A program made the translations under genes and the position numbers. Below are positions 1 through 7,600 of a stretch of DNA of 64,000 nt, in pieces (the stretch's first letter is position 1; each line of letters opens with the position of its first letter). The stretch spans positions 62,001-126,000 of the forward strand of contig NZ_QDKO01000009.1 of NCBI RefSeq assembly GCF_003094615.1. Reading direction: 5' to 3'. The notes beneath the pieces are model-generated. The model had not been told where the DNA came from, did no database searches, and worked only from the letters and a program-made list of their open reading frames with translations. This stretch comes from Caulobacter radicis. Its GTDB lineage: Bacteria > Pseudomonadota > Alphaproteobacteria > Caulobacterales > Caulobacteraceae.

Positions 1-298
1 CGACGTCGTGCTGGCCGTACGCAAGGTCGAAGAAGGCGGCGCTGGCCAGGCTGGCGATTGGGGCCGGGACGCTGAGCCAGAGCGGCCAGCGGGCGTCGCG
101 CAGCCGGCGCACGGCGGCGACAACCCAGACAAGCCACAGCAGCAGGCGCAGGGGCCAGTCCAACGACAGCAGGTTCGGCGCGACGGTGGCGATGATCGCG
201 GTGGCGGCCATGTTGGCGGCCAGGACGCCGGCGCACCACAGCCAGAACTCAAGCCGCCGGCTTCGGCCGCGCAGATAGGCGCCGACGGCCGGGCTCAT
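1..298 (-). CDS. DUF805 family membrane protein, cut by window edge
   Basis: Leftward gene starting at the ATG at 298 and running off the left edge; about 99 residues are visible. The N-terminus carries a GRSRRLEFW motif and, after the second hydrophobic stretch, VRRLRDARWPLWL. Both are hallmarks of DUF805 inner-membrane proteins, where a basic/aromatic entry motif and an RRLRD-x-x-W loop separate the membrane helices. The ATG overlaps the stop of the preceding leftward gene as ATGA, implying translational coupling. The biochemical function of DUF805 is unknown. It is the most distal visible member of a tandem array of paralogues. Confidence 0.75.
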   Translation of the reverse strand, partial: MSPAVGAYLRGRSRRLEFWLWCAGVLAANMAATAIIATVAPNLLSLDWPLRLLLWLVWVVAAVRRLRDARWPLWLSVPAPIASLASAAFFDLAYGQHDV

Positions 299-714
299 CC
301 GAACACCTCGGCCTGCGTCTCGGGCGTCGGCGGCCTGAGGGCCTTGGAGGGCCAGAAGCCGAGCAGCAGGTTGAAGGCCAGCCAGCCAAAGCCGATCGGC
401 GCCAGCGAGGTGTCATACAGCTTCTGGGGATCAGGGATGGTTCTGGCCAGCAGGAGCAAGGCGAAGAAGAAGGCCAGGACGGTGATGATCGGCGCGAGCG
501 ACAGCCAGGGGCTCCACCCCATCGCGCGCAGCCGGCGCGAGGCCAGCAGCAGCCACAGGGCGGTCAGGATCAGCGGCAGGACGTTGAGATAGAGGGGGCT
601 TGGCGCGAAGGCCGCCGACAGCGTCAGGCCAAAGAACAAGGCCAGGCCCGCCCAGAACTCGCGCCGCTTGCCGCGGCCGGTCAGGTAGCGCCAGAGGGCG
701 GGCAGCGGGCTCAT
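295..714 (-). CDS. DUF805 family membrane protein
   Basis: A 139-residue protein with N-terminal TGRGKRREFWAGL, then hydrophobic segments and the internal loop SRRLRAMGWSPWLSLAP, the DUF805 signature order. Four membrane helices are likely, with a short polar tail ending in AEVFG. The ATG at 714 lies inside the stop of the upstream paralogue (ATGA at 714-711), and its own stop overlaps the next start in the same way. The three consecutive genes therefore read as one coupled operon. The C-terminal tail resembles those of its two upstream neighbours (AEVFA, AEVFD), pointing to recent tandem duplication. Function unknown. Confidence 0.8.
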   Translation of the reverse strand: MSPLPALWRYLTGRGKRREFWAGLALFFGLTLSAAFAPSPLYLNVLPLILTALWLLLASRRLRAMGWSPWLSLAPIITVLAFFFALLLLARTIPDPQKLYDTSLAPIGFGWLAFNLLLGFWPSKALRPPTPETQAEVFG

Positions 715-1112
715 GCGAACACCTCGGCCTTGTCCTCGCCGGCGGGACGGCGCTTCGGCTTCCAGAGGCCGATGGCGATGACGAAGACCGCCCAGACCCA
801 GCCGGAGATCATCAGCAGCACGCTGACGGTCAGGGTGACCCAGGCGTCGGTGACGAGCGGAAGCACGGCCAGCAGCACGGCGAGCGCCATCAGCGCGATC
901 GGCGCCAGCGACAGCCAGGCGGGCCAGCCGATGTCGCGCAGCCGGCGGACGGCCAGCACCATCCAGAAGACCAGGCCGGAAAGGTTCACCAGCAGGCGGA
1001 CGACGGGATGCGGCAGCAGCCGCGCGACCACCAGCAGGGCCAGCAGGACGACGAAGCCGAGCCAGTATTCGCGCCGCTTGCCGCGGCCGCGCAGGATGGT
1101 CGACAGGCTCAT
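711..1112 (-). CDS. DUF805 family membrane protein
   Basis: A 133-residue protein opening with RGRGKRREYWLGF, followed by hydrophobic helices and the loop VRRLRDIGWPAWLSLAP, the most canonical DUF805 motif pair in the array. The tail ends KAEVFA, almost the same as its neighbours. It starts 5 nt after the stop of the upstream paralogue and overlaps the downstream one by 4 nt. It is probably a small integral inner-membrane protein. No catalytic residues are recognisable and no role is assigned. Confidence 0.8.
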   Translation of the reverse strand: MSLSTILRGRGKRREYWLGFVVLLALLVVARLLPHPVVRLLVNLSGLVFWMVLAVRRLRDIGWPAWLSLAPIALMALAVLLAVLPLVTDAWVTLTVSVLLMISGWVWAVFVIAIGLWKPKRRPAGEDKAEVFA

Positions 1113-1117
1113 GGCGG

Positions 1118-1531
1118 TCAGTCGAAGACCTCGGCCAGGCGCGGGGCCTCGTCGAGGCGGGCGGCTTCCTTCCGCGACGGGCGCGCGCCGAGACAGATGA
1201 TGAAGGCCCAGGTGGCGACGACGCCGACTGCCACCGACAGCAGCTTGGCGGTGTCAACCGTCATGACGGGGACGATCGTGCGGACCATGCCCATCAGGAC
1301 GCCGAAGCCGAAGCTTCCGCCCAGCGGGGCCAGGCTGAGCCAGGGCGACCAGCCGACGGCGCGCAGGCGGCGGATGGCGATCGGCAGCCACAGGAAGAAG
1401 CCGATGGCGTTGCCGAGGATCGCGTGGCCCAGGGCGCCGGCGCTTCCCGACGCCAGCACCAGCAGGACCATGCTGATCCAGAACTCGCGCCGGTTCGACC
1501 GGCCCGTCAGATAGCCCTTGATCGCGTTCAC
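1118..1531 (-). CDS. DUF805 family membrane protein, GTG start
   Basis: A 137-residue protein read from a GTG at 1531. A longer frame to 1549 would add only six residues with no better ribosome site, and the GTG has a G-rich stretch just upstream. It has TGRSNRREFWISM at the N-terminus, the IRRLRAVGWSPWLSLAP loop and the tail RLAEVFD, matching the next two genes. It is the first gene of the coupled DUF805 block; a strong hairpin with a T-run lies about 20 nt upstream, so its expression may depend on read-through or on an unseen promoter. Confidence 0.78.
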   Translation of the reverse strand: MNAIKGYLTGRSNRREFWISMVLLVLASGSAGALGHAILGNAIGFFLWLPIAIRRLRAVGWSPWLSLAPLGGSFGFGVLMGMVRTIVPVMTVDTAKLLSVAVGVVATWAFIICLGARPSRKEAARLDEAPRLAEVFD

Positions 1532-1549
1532 GCCACGCCCCCGACACAC

Positions 1550-1580
1550 AAAACCCCGCCGCGACAGTAGCGGCGGGGTT
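1550..1580 (-). terminator. hairpin with T-run, terminator or attenuator
   Basis: A perfect 11-bp inverted repeat (arms 1552-1562 and 1570-1580, 7-nt loop), followed on the minus strand by TTTT. It looks like an intrinsic terminator for leftward transcription coming from the gene at 1765-2223. Because it ends only about 20 nt before the GTG of the next DUF805 gene, it could act as a leader attenuator. Confidence 0.55.
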
Positions 1581-1642
1581 GCGTGGGCGAAAGGGCTCTC
1601 GCGCGGTTTGCCCGGCGTGGCGACATTCGGCGTCTGAGACGA

Positions 1643-1736
1643 AAACCTCGCCCTTCGACGGGCTCAGGATGAGGTTTTTCTACGATCTCCGCCTGTAATC
1701 TGGTCCTCATCCTGAGCTTGTCGAAGGACGAGGACC
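1643..1736. repeat. palindromic intergenic repeat, type A copy 1
   Basis: Two hairpin halves (1643-1677 and 1702-1736) carry the CTTCGAC / CTCAGGATGAGG words typical of alphaproteobacterial intergenic palindromes. The second half is identical over 35 bp to positions 53842-53876, while the spacer differs. Not coding. Confidence 0.8.
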
Positions 1737-1764
1737 ACACTCGGATCTTGAATGTCGATCTACC

Positions 1765-2223
1765 CTAGACGGCCAGTGCGTTCAGCGGCCGGTCGCCCCA
1801 GCGGTTGTCGCTGGTGTCGCCCGGGGTGGCGCCGACCCACAGCGTGAAGCCGATGCTGACCAGGAAGCCCAGCAGCAGGGACATCACCACGCCGCCGGCG
1901 CCGGCCAGGGCGAACAGTTCGGGGTCGCCGCCGTTGAGGGCGATGGCCGCGGCGCCGAAGCCCAGCCACAGGGCCGAGCCGATCAGCATCACCGGACCCA
2001 GCACGATCGGCAGGGCCTGCCACCAGCCGCTCTTGCCCATGTCGTGCAGGCGCTTGGTGTAGATGCAGACGAAGCAGTAGAGCGACGCCAGGGCGACGAG
2101 ATTGCCGATGACCGGGACCCACCCGGCCACCACATTGGCGCCCAGCAGCATCAGCCAGGCGATCCAGAACGCCTGACGGCCGATACGGCCGTCGGCGGAG
2201 AACATCAGGGTCTTCCAGTCCAT
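1765..2223 (-). CDS. DUF805 family membrane protein
   Basis: A 152-residue protein from the ATG at 2223, chosen because GGGAGA lies 7-8 nt upstream; an in-frame TTG at 2238 would add five residues. The N-terminus MDWKTLMFSADGRIGRQAFW has the GRIGRxxFW entry motif of canonical DUF805 proteins, followed by hydrophobic helices and TKRLHDMGKSGWW, the consensus K/RRLHDxGxSGWW loop. It is closer to the textbook family than the four paralogues to its left, from which the type A repeat and the hairpin at 1550 separate it. Function unknown. Confidence 0.82.
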   Translation of the reverse strand: MDWKTLMFSADGRIGRQAFWIAWLMLLGANVVAGWVPVIGNLVALASLYCFVCIYTKRLHDMGKSGWWQALPIVLGPVMLIGSALWLGFGAAAIALNGGDPELFALAGAGGVVMSLLLGFLVSIGFTLWVGATPGDTSDNRWGDRPLNALAV

Positions 2224-2302
2224 GTCTTTGTCTCCCAACCTTGAGGAGAGACTAGGGCCGGCCCCGTCGCGGCTGAAGTGAAATGGACGTCATGACAAGG
2301 GT

Positions 2303-2818
2303 TTAACCCGCCACGGCGAGCGCGGGTGACGGCGTGGGCGCGGGCGTCGCGCGGCGCGGGCCGGGCTCGACGCCCAGCCAGCCCAGCAGCGCCAGCCACA
2401 GCAGGCCCGAGGCCCCCGCGCCGGTGAAGATCGGCACGATGACGGCCATGCCCTGCAGGTGGCCCATCCAGGCCATCAGCCCGCCGGTGAGGATCAGGTC
2501 CAGGCCCCAGACGCCGACCAGCGGCCAGGGGCCGTGGCCCATGTCGCGCAGGCGCTTGAGGCACAGCACGCCGCTGACCCAGCCTTGCAGGGCCAGGATG
2601 CCAAGGCCGGGGATCCAGCCGTCGAAGCCGAAGGCCGGGCCGCTGACGTCGACCAGCCAGGGCCCGACCAGCGGGATGGCGGCTATGGGGGCCGCGCCAT
2701 GCCGTCCGAACGCCAGGAAGCCGCCGACCTCGAGCCCGAGCAGCAGGAACAGGCCCAGCCAGAACGGTCCGCGGCCGATGGCGCCGCGCGGCGAGAAGAG
2801 CAGGGCGAAGAAGGGCAC
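2303..2818 (-). CDS. DUF805-like membrane protein, GTG start
   Basis: A 171-residue hydrophobic protein from a GTG at 2818. It opens MPFFALLFSPRGAIGRGPFW, a GxIGRxxFW entry motif, and has LKRLRDMGHGPWPLVG in the middle, so it is a divergent DUF805 member. It has a longer Ala/Pro-rich tail than its relatives. It is the first gene of the leftward array and stands divergently to the GTA tail genes; an imperfect 26-bp palindrome lies in the 78-nt gap between the two starts. Function unknown. Confidence 0.72.
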   Translation of the reverse strand: MPFFALLFSPRGAIGRGPFWLGLFLLLGLEVGGFLAFGRHGAAPIAAIPLVGPWLVDVSGPAFGFDGWIPGLGILALQGWVSGVLCLKRLRDMGHGPWPLVGVWGLDLILTGGLMAWMGHLQGMAVIVPIFTGAGASGLLWLALLGWLGVEPGPRRATPAPTPSPALAVAG

Positions 2819-2845
2819 GGCGGGGTCTCCGGCGGGTCTGGATGG

Positions 2846-2871
2846 AATGTAAGTAAATAATCACTCACATT
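2846..2871. promoter_or_regulatory. imperfect palindrome between divergent genes
   Basis: A 26-bp AT-rich inverted repeat with 9-bp arms (one mismatch) and an 8-bp centre; the arms read AATGTAAGT and ACTCACATT. It stands out against the GC-rich surroundings. Size and symmetry suit a dimeric repressor such as a TetR-type protein. It lies between the GTG at 2818 (leftward) and the ATG at 2897 (rightward), so it could govern either or both. The regulator is unknown and none is encoded next to it. Confidence 0.5.
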
Positions 2872-2896
2872 GTGCAGCTGTCAAGGAGGGCTCTTC

Positions 2897-3541
2897 ATGA
2901 GCTTGGTGATGAGCGCCTTTCACGAGGTGCGGCTGCCCGTGCGCCTGGCCTTCGGCGGGACCAGCGGGATCGAGCGCCGCACCGAGATCGTCGGCCTGGC
3001 CTCGGGCGCCGAGCACCGGTCCAGCCCGTGGGCGCAGGGGCGGCGGCGCTACCTGGTCGGCACGGCGACGCGCAGCCTGGACGAGGCCGCCGAGCTGGTG
3101 GCGTTCTTCGAGGCGCGGCGCGGGCGGCTGCACGGCTTTCGCTTCAGGGACCCGGCCGACTTCAAGTCGTGCGCGCCGTCGCTGAACCCCACCCCGACCG
3201 ATCAGGTGCTGGGAACCGGCGACGGGATCCGGAAGACGTTCCAGCTGGCCAAGGCCTATGGGACCGGCGCGACGGCGGTGTCGCGACCGATCAGCAAGCC
3301 GCAGGCCGGGACCGTGCGGGTGGCCGTGGCCGGGGTGGAGCAGGCGGCCGGGGCCTTCGCGGTGGATGCGACGACGGGCCTTGTCGCCCTGGCGGCCGCG
3401 CCGGCGGCGGGGGCGGCGGTGACCGCCGGTTTCCTGTTCGACACGCCGGTGCGCTTCGATCTCGACCGCATCGACGTGACCCTGGAGGGGTTCGGGGCGG
3501 CGCGGGTCGGGGCGGTGTCGCTGGTCGAGGTGCGGGCCTGA
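2897..3541 (+). CDS. GTA/phage tail protein, DUF2460 (g12-like)
   Basis: A 214-residue protein of the TIGR02217/DUF2460 family, equivalent to ORFg12 of the Rhodobacter gene transfer agent, a distal tail component. Seen in sequence: the SAFHEVRLPVRLAFG start, the RRRYLVGTATRSLDEAAELVAFFEARRGRLHGFRFRDP region typical of the family, and a C-terminal DTPVRFDLDRIDVTLEGF. The ATG at 2897 is chosen because AAGGAGG lies 7 nt upstream. Its stop overlaps the next start (TGATG). No capsid, portal or other head genes lie upstream, where a GTA cluster would normally have them; leftward DUF805 genes occupy that position. Confidence 0.9.
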   Translation: MSLVMSAFHEVRLPVRLAFGGTSGIERRTEIVGLASGAEHRSSPWAQGRRRYLVGTATRSLDEAAELVAFFEARRGRLHGFRFRDPADFKSCAPSLNPTPTDQVLGTGDGIRKTFQLAKAYGTGATAVSRPISKPQAGTVRVAVAGVEQAAGAFAVDATTGLVALAAAPAAGAAVTAGFLFDTPVRFDLDRIDVTLEGFGAARVGAVSLVEVRA

Positions 3542-4206
3542 TGCGCGCGGTCGAGGCGGCGCTGGCGGCGCGGATCGAGAGCGGGGCGGCGCGGCTGTGC
3601 CACGCCTGGGTGCTGACCCGGGCCGACGGCGTGGCGCTGGGCTTCACCGACCACGACCGCGACCTGACGGTGGCGGGGACGGTCTGCCGGGCGGCCAGCG
3701 GCTGGAGCGCGGGGGCGGCCGAGGACGAGGCGGGGTTCGGGCCTGGCCTGGCCGCGGCGCTGGGGGCGCTGGACGGCTCTTCGCAAGATGGGGCGGCGAT
3801 CACCGCCGGCGACATCGAGGCGGGGCTCTATGACGGCGCGCAGGTGGTCTGCCGGCGGGTGGACTGGAGCGCGCCGGACCTGCTGGTCGAGCTGTGGCGG
3901 GCCCGCGTGGCCAGGGTGTCGTGGACCGGCCAGGCCTTCACCGCCGAGCTGGAGGGGCCGGCGGCGGACCTGGAGCGGGCAGCGGGGCGGACCTACGCCC
4001 GCAGCTGCGACGCGACCCTGGGCGACGGGCGCTGCGGCGTCGACCTGGCGGCCCATCCCGGCGCGACCTGCGACCGGCGCTGGACGACCTGCCGCGACGT
4101 GTTCGCCAACGCGGCCAATTTCCGGGGCTTTCCGACCCTGCCGGGCGAGGACTTCCTGACGCTCTATCCCGCCGAGGGCGAGACCAACGACGGAGGGCGG
4201 CGATGA
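3541..4206 (+). CDS. GTA/phage tail protein, DUF2163 (g13-like)
   Basis: A 221-residue protein of the TIGR02218/DUF2163 family, matching GTA ORFg13, a tail hub/tip component. It has the family's FTDHDRDL motif near residue 36 and the Cys-rich C-terminal signature (SCDATLGDGRCGVD, then further Cys and NAANFRGFPTLPGEDF). These cysteines are conserved in the family and may bind metal or an iron-sulfur cluster, which is inference. It overlaps the upstream gene by 1 nt and the downstream gene by 4 nt (ATGA at 4203), so translation is coupled. Confidence 0.9.
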   Translation: MRAVEAALAARIESGAARLCHAWVLTRADGVALGFTDHDRDLTVAGTVCRAASGWSAGAAEDEAGFGPGLAAALGALDGSSQDGAAITAGDIEAGLYDGAQVVCRRVDWSAPDLLVELWRARVARVSWTGQAFTAELEGPAADLERAAGRTYARSCDATLGDGRCGVDLAAHPGATCDRRWTTCRDVFANAANFRGFPTLPGEDFLTLYPAEGETNDGGRR

Positions 4207-4640
4207 GGGCCCGGGTCGTCAGCGAGGCGCGGCGCTGGCTGGGCACGCCCTACCAGCACCAGGCCAGCCTGAGGGGCGCGGGCTGCGACTGCCTGGGCCT
4301 GGTGCGCGGGGTGTGGCGGGCGCTGCACGGGGCCGAGCGCGAGGCGCCGCCGCCCTATCGCCCCGACTGGGCCGAGCTTTGCGACGGCGAGCCGCTGCTG
4401 GAGGGGCTGGCGCGGACGCTGGTGGCCGTCGATCCGGCGAGTGCGCGGCCCGGCGACGTGGTGGTGTTCCGCATGCTCGCCGGGGCGGCGGCCAAGCACT
4501 GCGCGATCCTGTCGGCCGATGGGCCGAAGGGCGCGCGGATGATCCATGCCTATTGGGGCCGGGCCTGCGTCGAAAGCTGGCTGGGACCCTGGTGGCGCGC
4601 GCGGCTGGTCGCCGCCTTCTCGTTTCCGGAGCAGGACTGA
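4203..4640 (+). CDS. GTA cell-wall peptidase, NlpC/P60 family (g14-like)
   Basis: A 145-residue NlpC/P60 papain-like peptidase (TIGR02219), matching GTA ORFg14, which is thought to cleave peptidoglycan peptides during DNA delivery. Visible family marks are WLGTPYQHQAS, the nucleophile segment GCDCLGLVRGVW, GDVVVFRM and the catalytic His in AKHCAIL. The length is normal for this compact tail-associated form. It starts with ATGA overlapping the g13-like stop and ends TGATG with the next gene. Confidence 0.92.
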   Translation: MRARVVSEARRWLGTPYQHQASLRGAGCDCLGLVRGVWRALHGAEREAPPPYRPDWAELCDGEPLLEGLARTLVAVDPASARPGDVVVFRMLAGAAAKHCAILSADGPKGARMIHAYWGRACVESWLGPWWRARLVAAFSFPEQD

Positions 4641-7600
4641 TGGCGCAGATGATCCTCACCGGGGCCGGTTCGAGCCTCGGGTCGCTGGGCGCGATCAGCG
4701 CCACCCTGGGGGCGATGGTCGATGTCGGCCTGGCCGCGGCCCTGGCCCCGGCCCGGACCTCGGGTCCGCGCATCGCCGAACTGAAGCTGACCGGCGCGGC
4801 CGAGGGGGCGCCCATGCCTTGCGCGTTCGGCCGGACGCGGGTGGCCGGCCAGGTGATCTGGGCGGCGCGTTTCCGCGAGCACCGCCGCGAGGCCGGCGGC
4901 AAGGGCGGGCGCGTGCGGTCCTACGGCTACAGCCTGTCGTTCGCCCTGGCGGTGGGCGAGGGGCCGATCGACGGCATCGGCCGGGTGTGGGCCGACGGCA
5001 AGGTGATGGACATGGACGGCGTGACCATGCGCGTCCATCGCGGCACGGAGGACCAGATGCCCGACCCGCTGATCGCAGCGGTGGAGGGCCAGGCGCCGGC
5101 CTATCGCGGCACAGCCTATGTGGTGTTCGAGGACCTGGCGCTGGACGCCTTCGGCGGGCGGCCGCCGCAGCTGTCGTTCGAGGTCTTCCGCCGGCCGGGC
5201 GGCGACGGGACGGGGCTGGAGGACCGGCTGGAGAGCGTGTGCCTGATCCCGGGGGCGGGCGAGTTCGTGCTGGCGACCGACGTGGTGCTGCGGCGCGAGG
5301 GGCTGACGCGGACCAGCGCGGAGAACCAGAACAACGCCGAGGGCCGGGCGGACCTTCTGCTGTCGCTGGACCAGTTGCAGGCGCAGCTGCCGAACGTGCG
5401 GCATGTGAACCTGGTGGTCAGCTGGTTTGGGACCGACCTGCGCTGCGGGTCGTGCGAGATCCGGCCGGGCGTCGAGGCGGCCGACAAGCCGACCGAGCCG
5501 ATGGCCTGGCGTGTGGCGGGGCTGGAGCGCGGGCAGGCGCGGCTGATCTCGCAGAGCGGCGGGGGCGTGGCCTATGGCGGCACGCCGGCCGACGCGGCGG
5601 TGGTGCAGGCGATCGCCGAGCTGAAGCGGCGGGGCTTTGCGGTGACGCTGTATCCGTTCGTGCTGATGGACGTGCCGGCCGGCGCCGGTCTGCCCGATCC
5701 GCGCGGCGGGGCCGAGCAGGCGCCCTATCCCTGGCGCGGGCGGATCACCTGCCATCCGGCCCCGGGACGGGCGGGCTCGCCGCACAGGACCGGCGCGGCG
5801 GCCGCGCAGGTGGGGGCGTTCTTCGACGGCGAATGGGGCTTTGGCCGCTTCGTGCGGCACTATGCGGACCTGGCGGCGCGGGCCGGCGGGGTGGACGGCT
5901 TCCTGATCGGCTCGGAGCTGGTGGGGCTGACCCGCGTGCGCGACGTGGCGGGCTTTCCGGCCGTGGCGGCGCTGAAGGCGCTGGCCGGGCAGGCGCGGGC
6001 GCTGCTGGGGGCGGCGACCAGGATCGGCTACGCCGCCGACTGGAGCGAGTATTTCGGCAGCCAGCCGGCCGACGGCTCGGGCGACGCGCACTTTCACCTG
6101 GACCCGCTGTGGGCCGATCCGGACATCGACTTCGTGGGCATCGACTACTATCCGCCGATCACCGACTGGCGGGACGGCGCGGATCATCTGGACGCCGTGG
6201 CCGGCTGGGGCGGGCCGCACGATCCCGGCTACCTGCGCCACGGCCTGACGGGCGGCGAGGGCTTCGACTGGTTCTACGCCTCGGACGCCGACCGCGCGGC
6301 GCAGGTGCGCACGCCGATCACCGACGGGGCGCATGGCGAGCCGTGGGTGTTCCGGCCCAAGGACCTGCTGTCGTGGTGGAGCCGCCCGCACCACGACCGG
6401 CCGGGCGGGGTGCGGTCGTCGACGCCGACGGCCTGGGTTCCGAAATCCAAGCCGATCCGGTTGATCGAGTTCGGCTGCGGGGCGGTGGACAAGGGCGCCA
6501 ATGCGCCCAACCTGTTTGTCGATCCCAAAAGCGCCGAGAGTTCGCTGCCGCCCTTTTCGGACGGCGGCGCCGACGCGCTGGGCCAGCGGCGGGCGCTGGA
6601 GGCGGTGCTGGCCATGGTGGGCGATCCGGAGGCCAATCCGGTCTCGCCGGTCTATGGCGGGCCGATGATCGAGGAGGCCAGCGCCTGGTGCTGGGACGCG
6701 CGGCCCTTCCCCGACTTTCCGGCCCGGGCGCAGGTGTGGGCCGACGCGCCCAACTGGCGGCTGGGCCACTGGCTGAACGGCCGGGCCGGCGCGGCGGGCC
6801 TTGGCGAACTGGTCATGGCCGTGGCGGCGCGGGCCGGGGTGGAGATCGATCCCGGCGAGGCGTCAGGCCCCATGGGAGGCCTGGTGGAGGGCTATGTGGT
6901 CGAGCGGCCGATGCGCCTGCGCGACGCCCTGTCGCCGCTGACCGAGGCCTTCGGGCTGGACGCGGTGGAGCGCGGCGGGCGGGTGCGGCTGGTGTCGCGC
7001 TCGGGCCCGGCGCAGGGGGCGCTGGCCGGGGACGACCTGGCCTGGCCGGAGGATCGCGCCGCGCCGGCCAGCGCGGCGCGGCGGCTGGAGGACGCGGCCG
7101 GCGCGGTGCGGCTGCGGTTCGTCGACCTGGCGCGCGACTACCAGGCCGGCGGGCTGGTGGTGCGGAGCGGGCCGGGGGCGCTGACCTTGGATGTCGAGGC
7201 GCCGCTGGTGCTGACGGCGACTCAAGCTGGCGCCATCGCCCGGCGGCGGCTGGACGCGCAGAGCGCCGCGCGGCGCGAGCGGGTCGTCCACCTGTCGCCG
7301 CTGGCGGCGCTGCGCTGGCAGGCCGGCGACCGCCTGGCGCTGGACGGCGAGACCTGGCGCGTGGCGCGGGTGGATATCGACGAGCGGCCGAGGATGAAGC
7401 TGCTGCCCGTCTTGCCCGCCGTGGGCGAGGCCGGCGAGATCGACTGGAGCCCGGCCCCGCCGCGTGCGGCGCTCGGGCCGCCGGCCGTGGTGGTGCTGGA
7501 CCTGCCGCCTCTGCCCGGCGCGGAGGAGGACGCCCGGCCGCTGGTCGCCGTCGCCGCCCAGCCGTGGCGGACCTTCGACGTGCATGCGGGGGCGGAGGTG

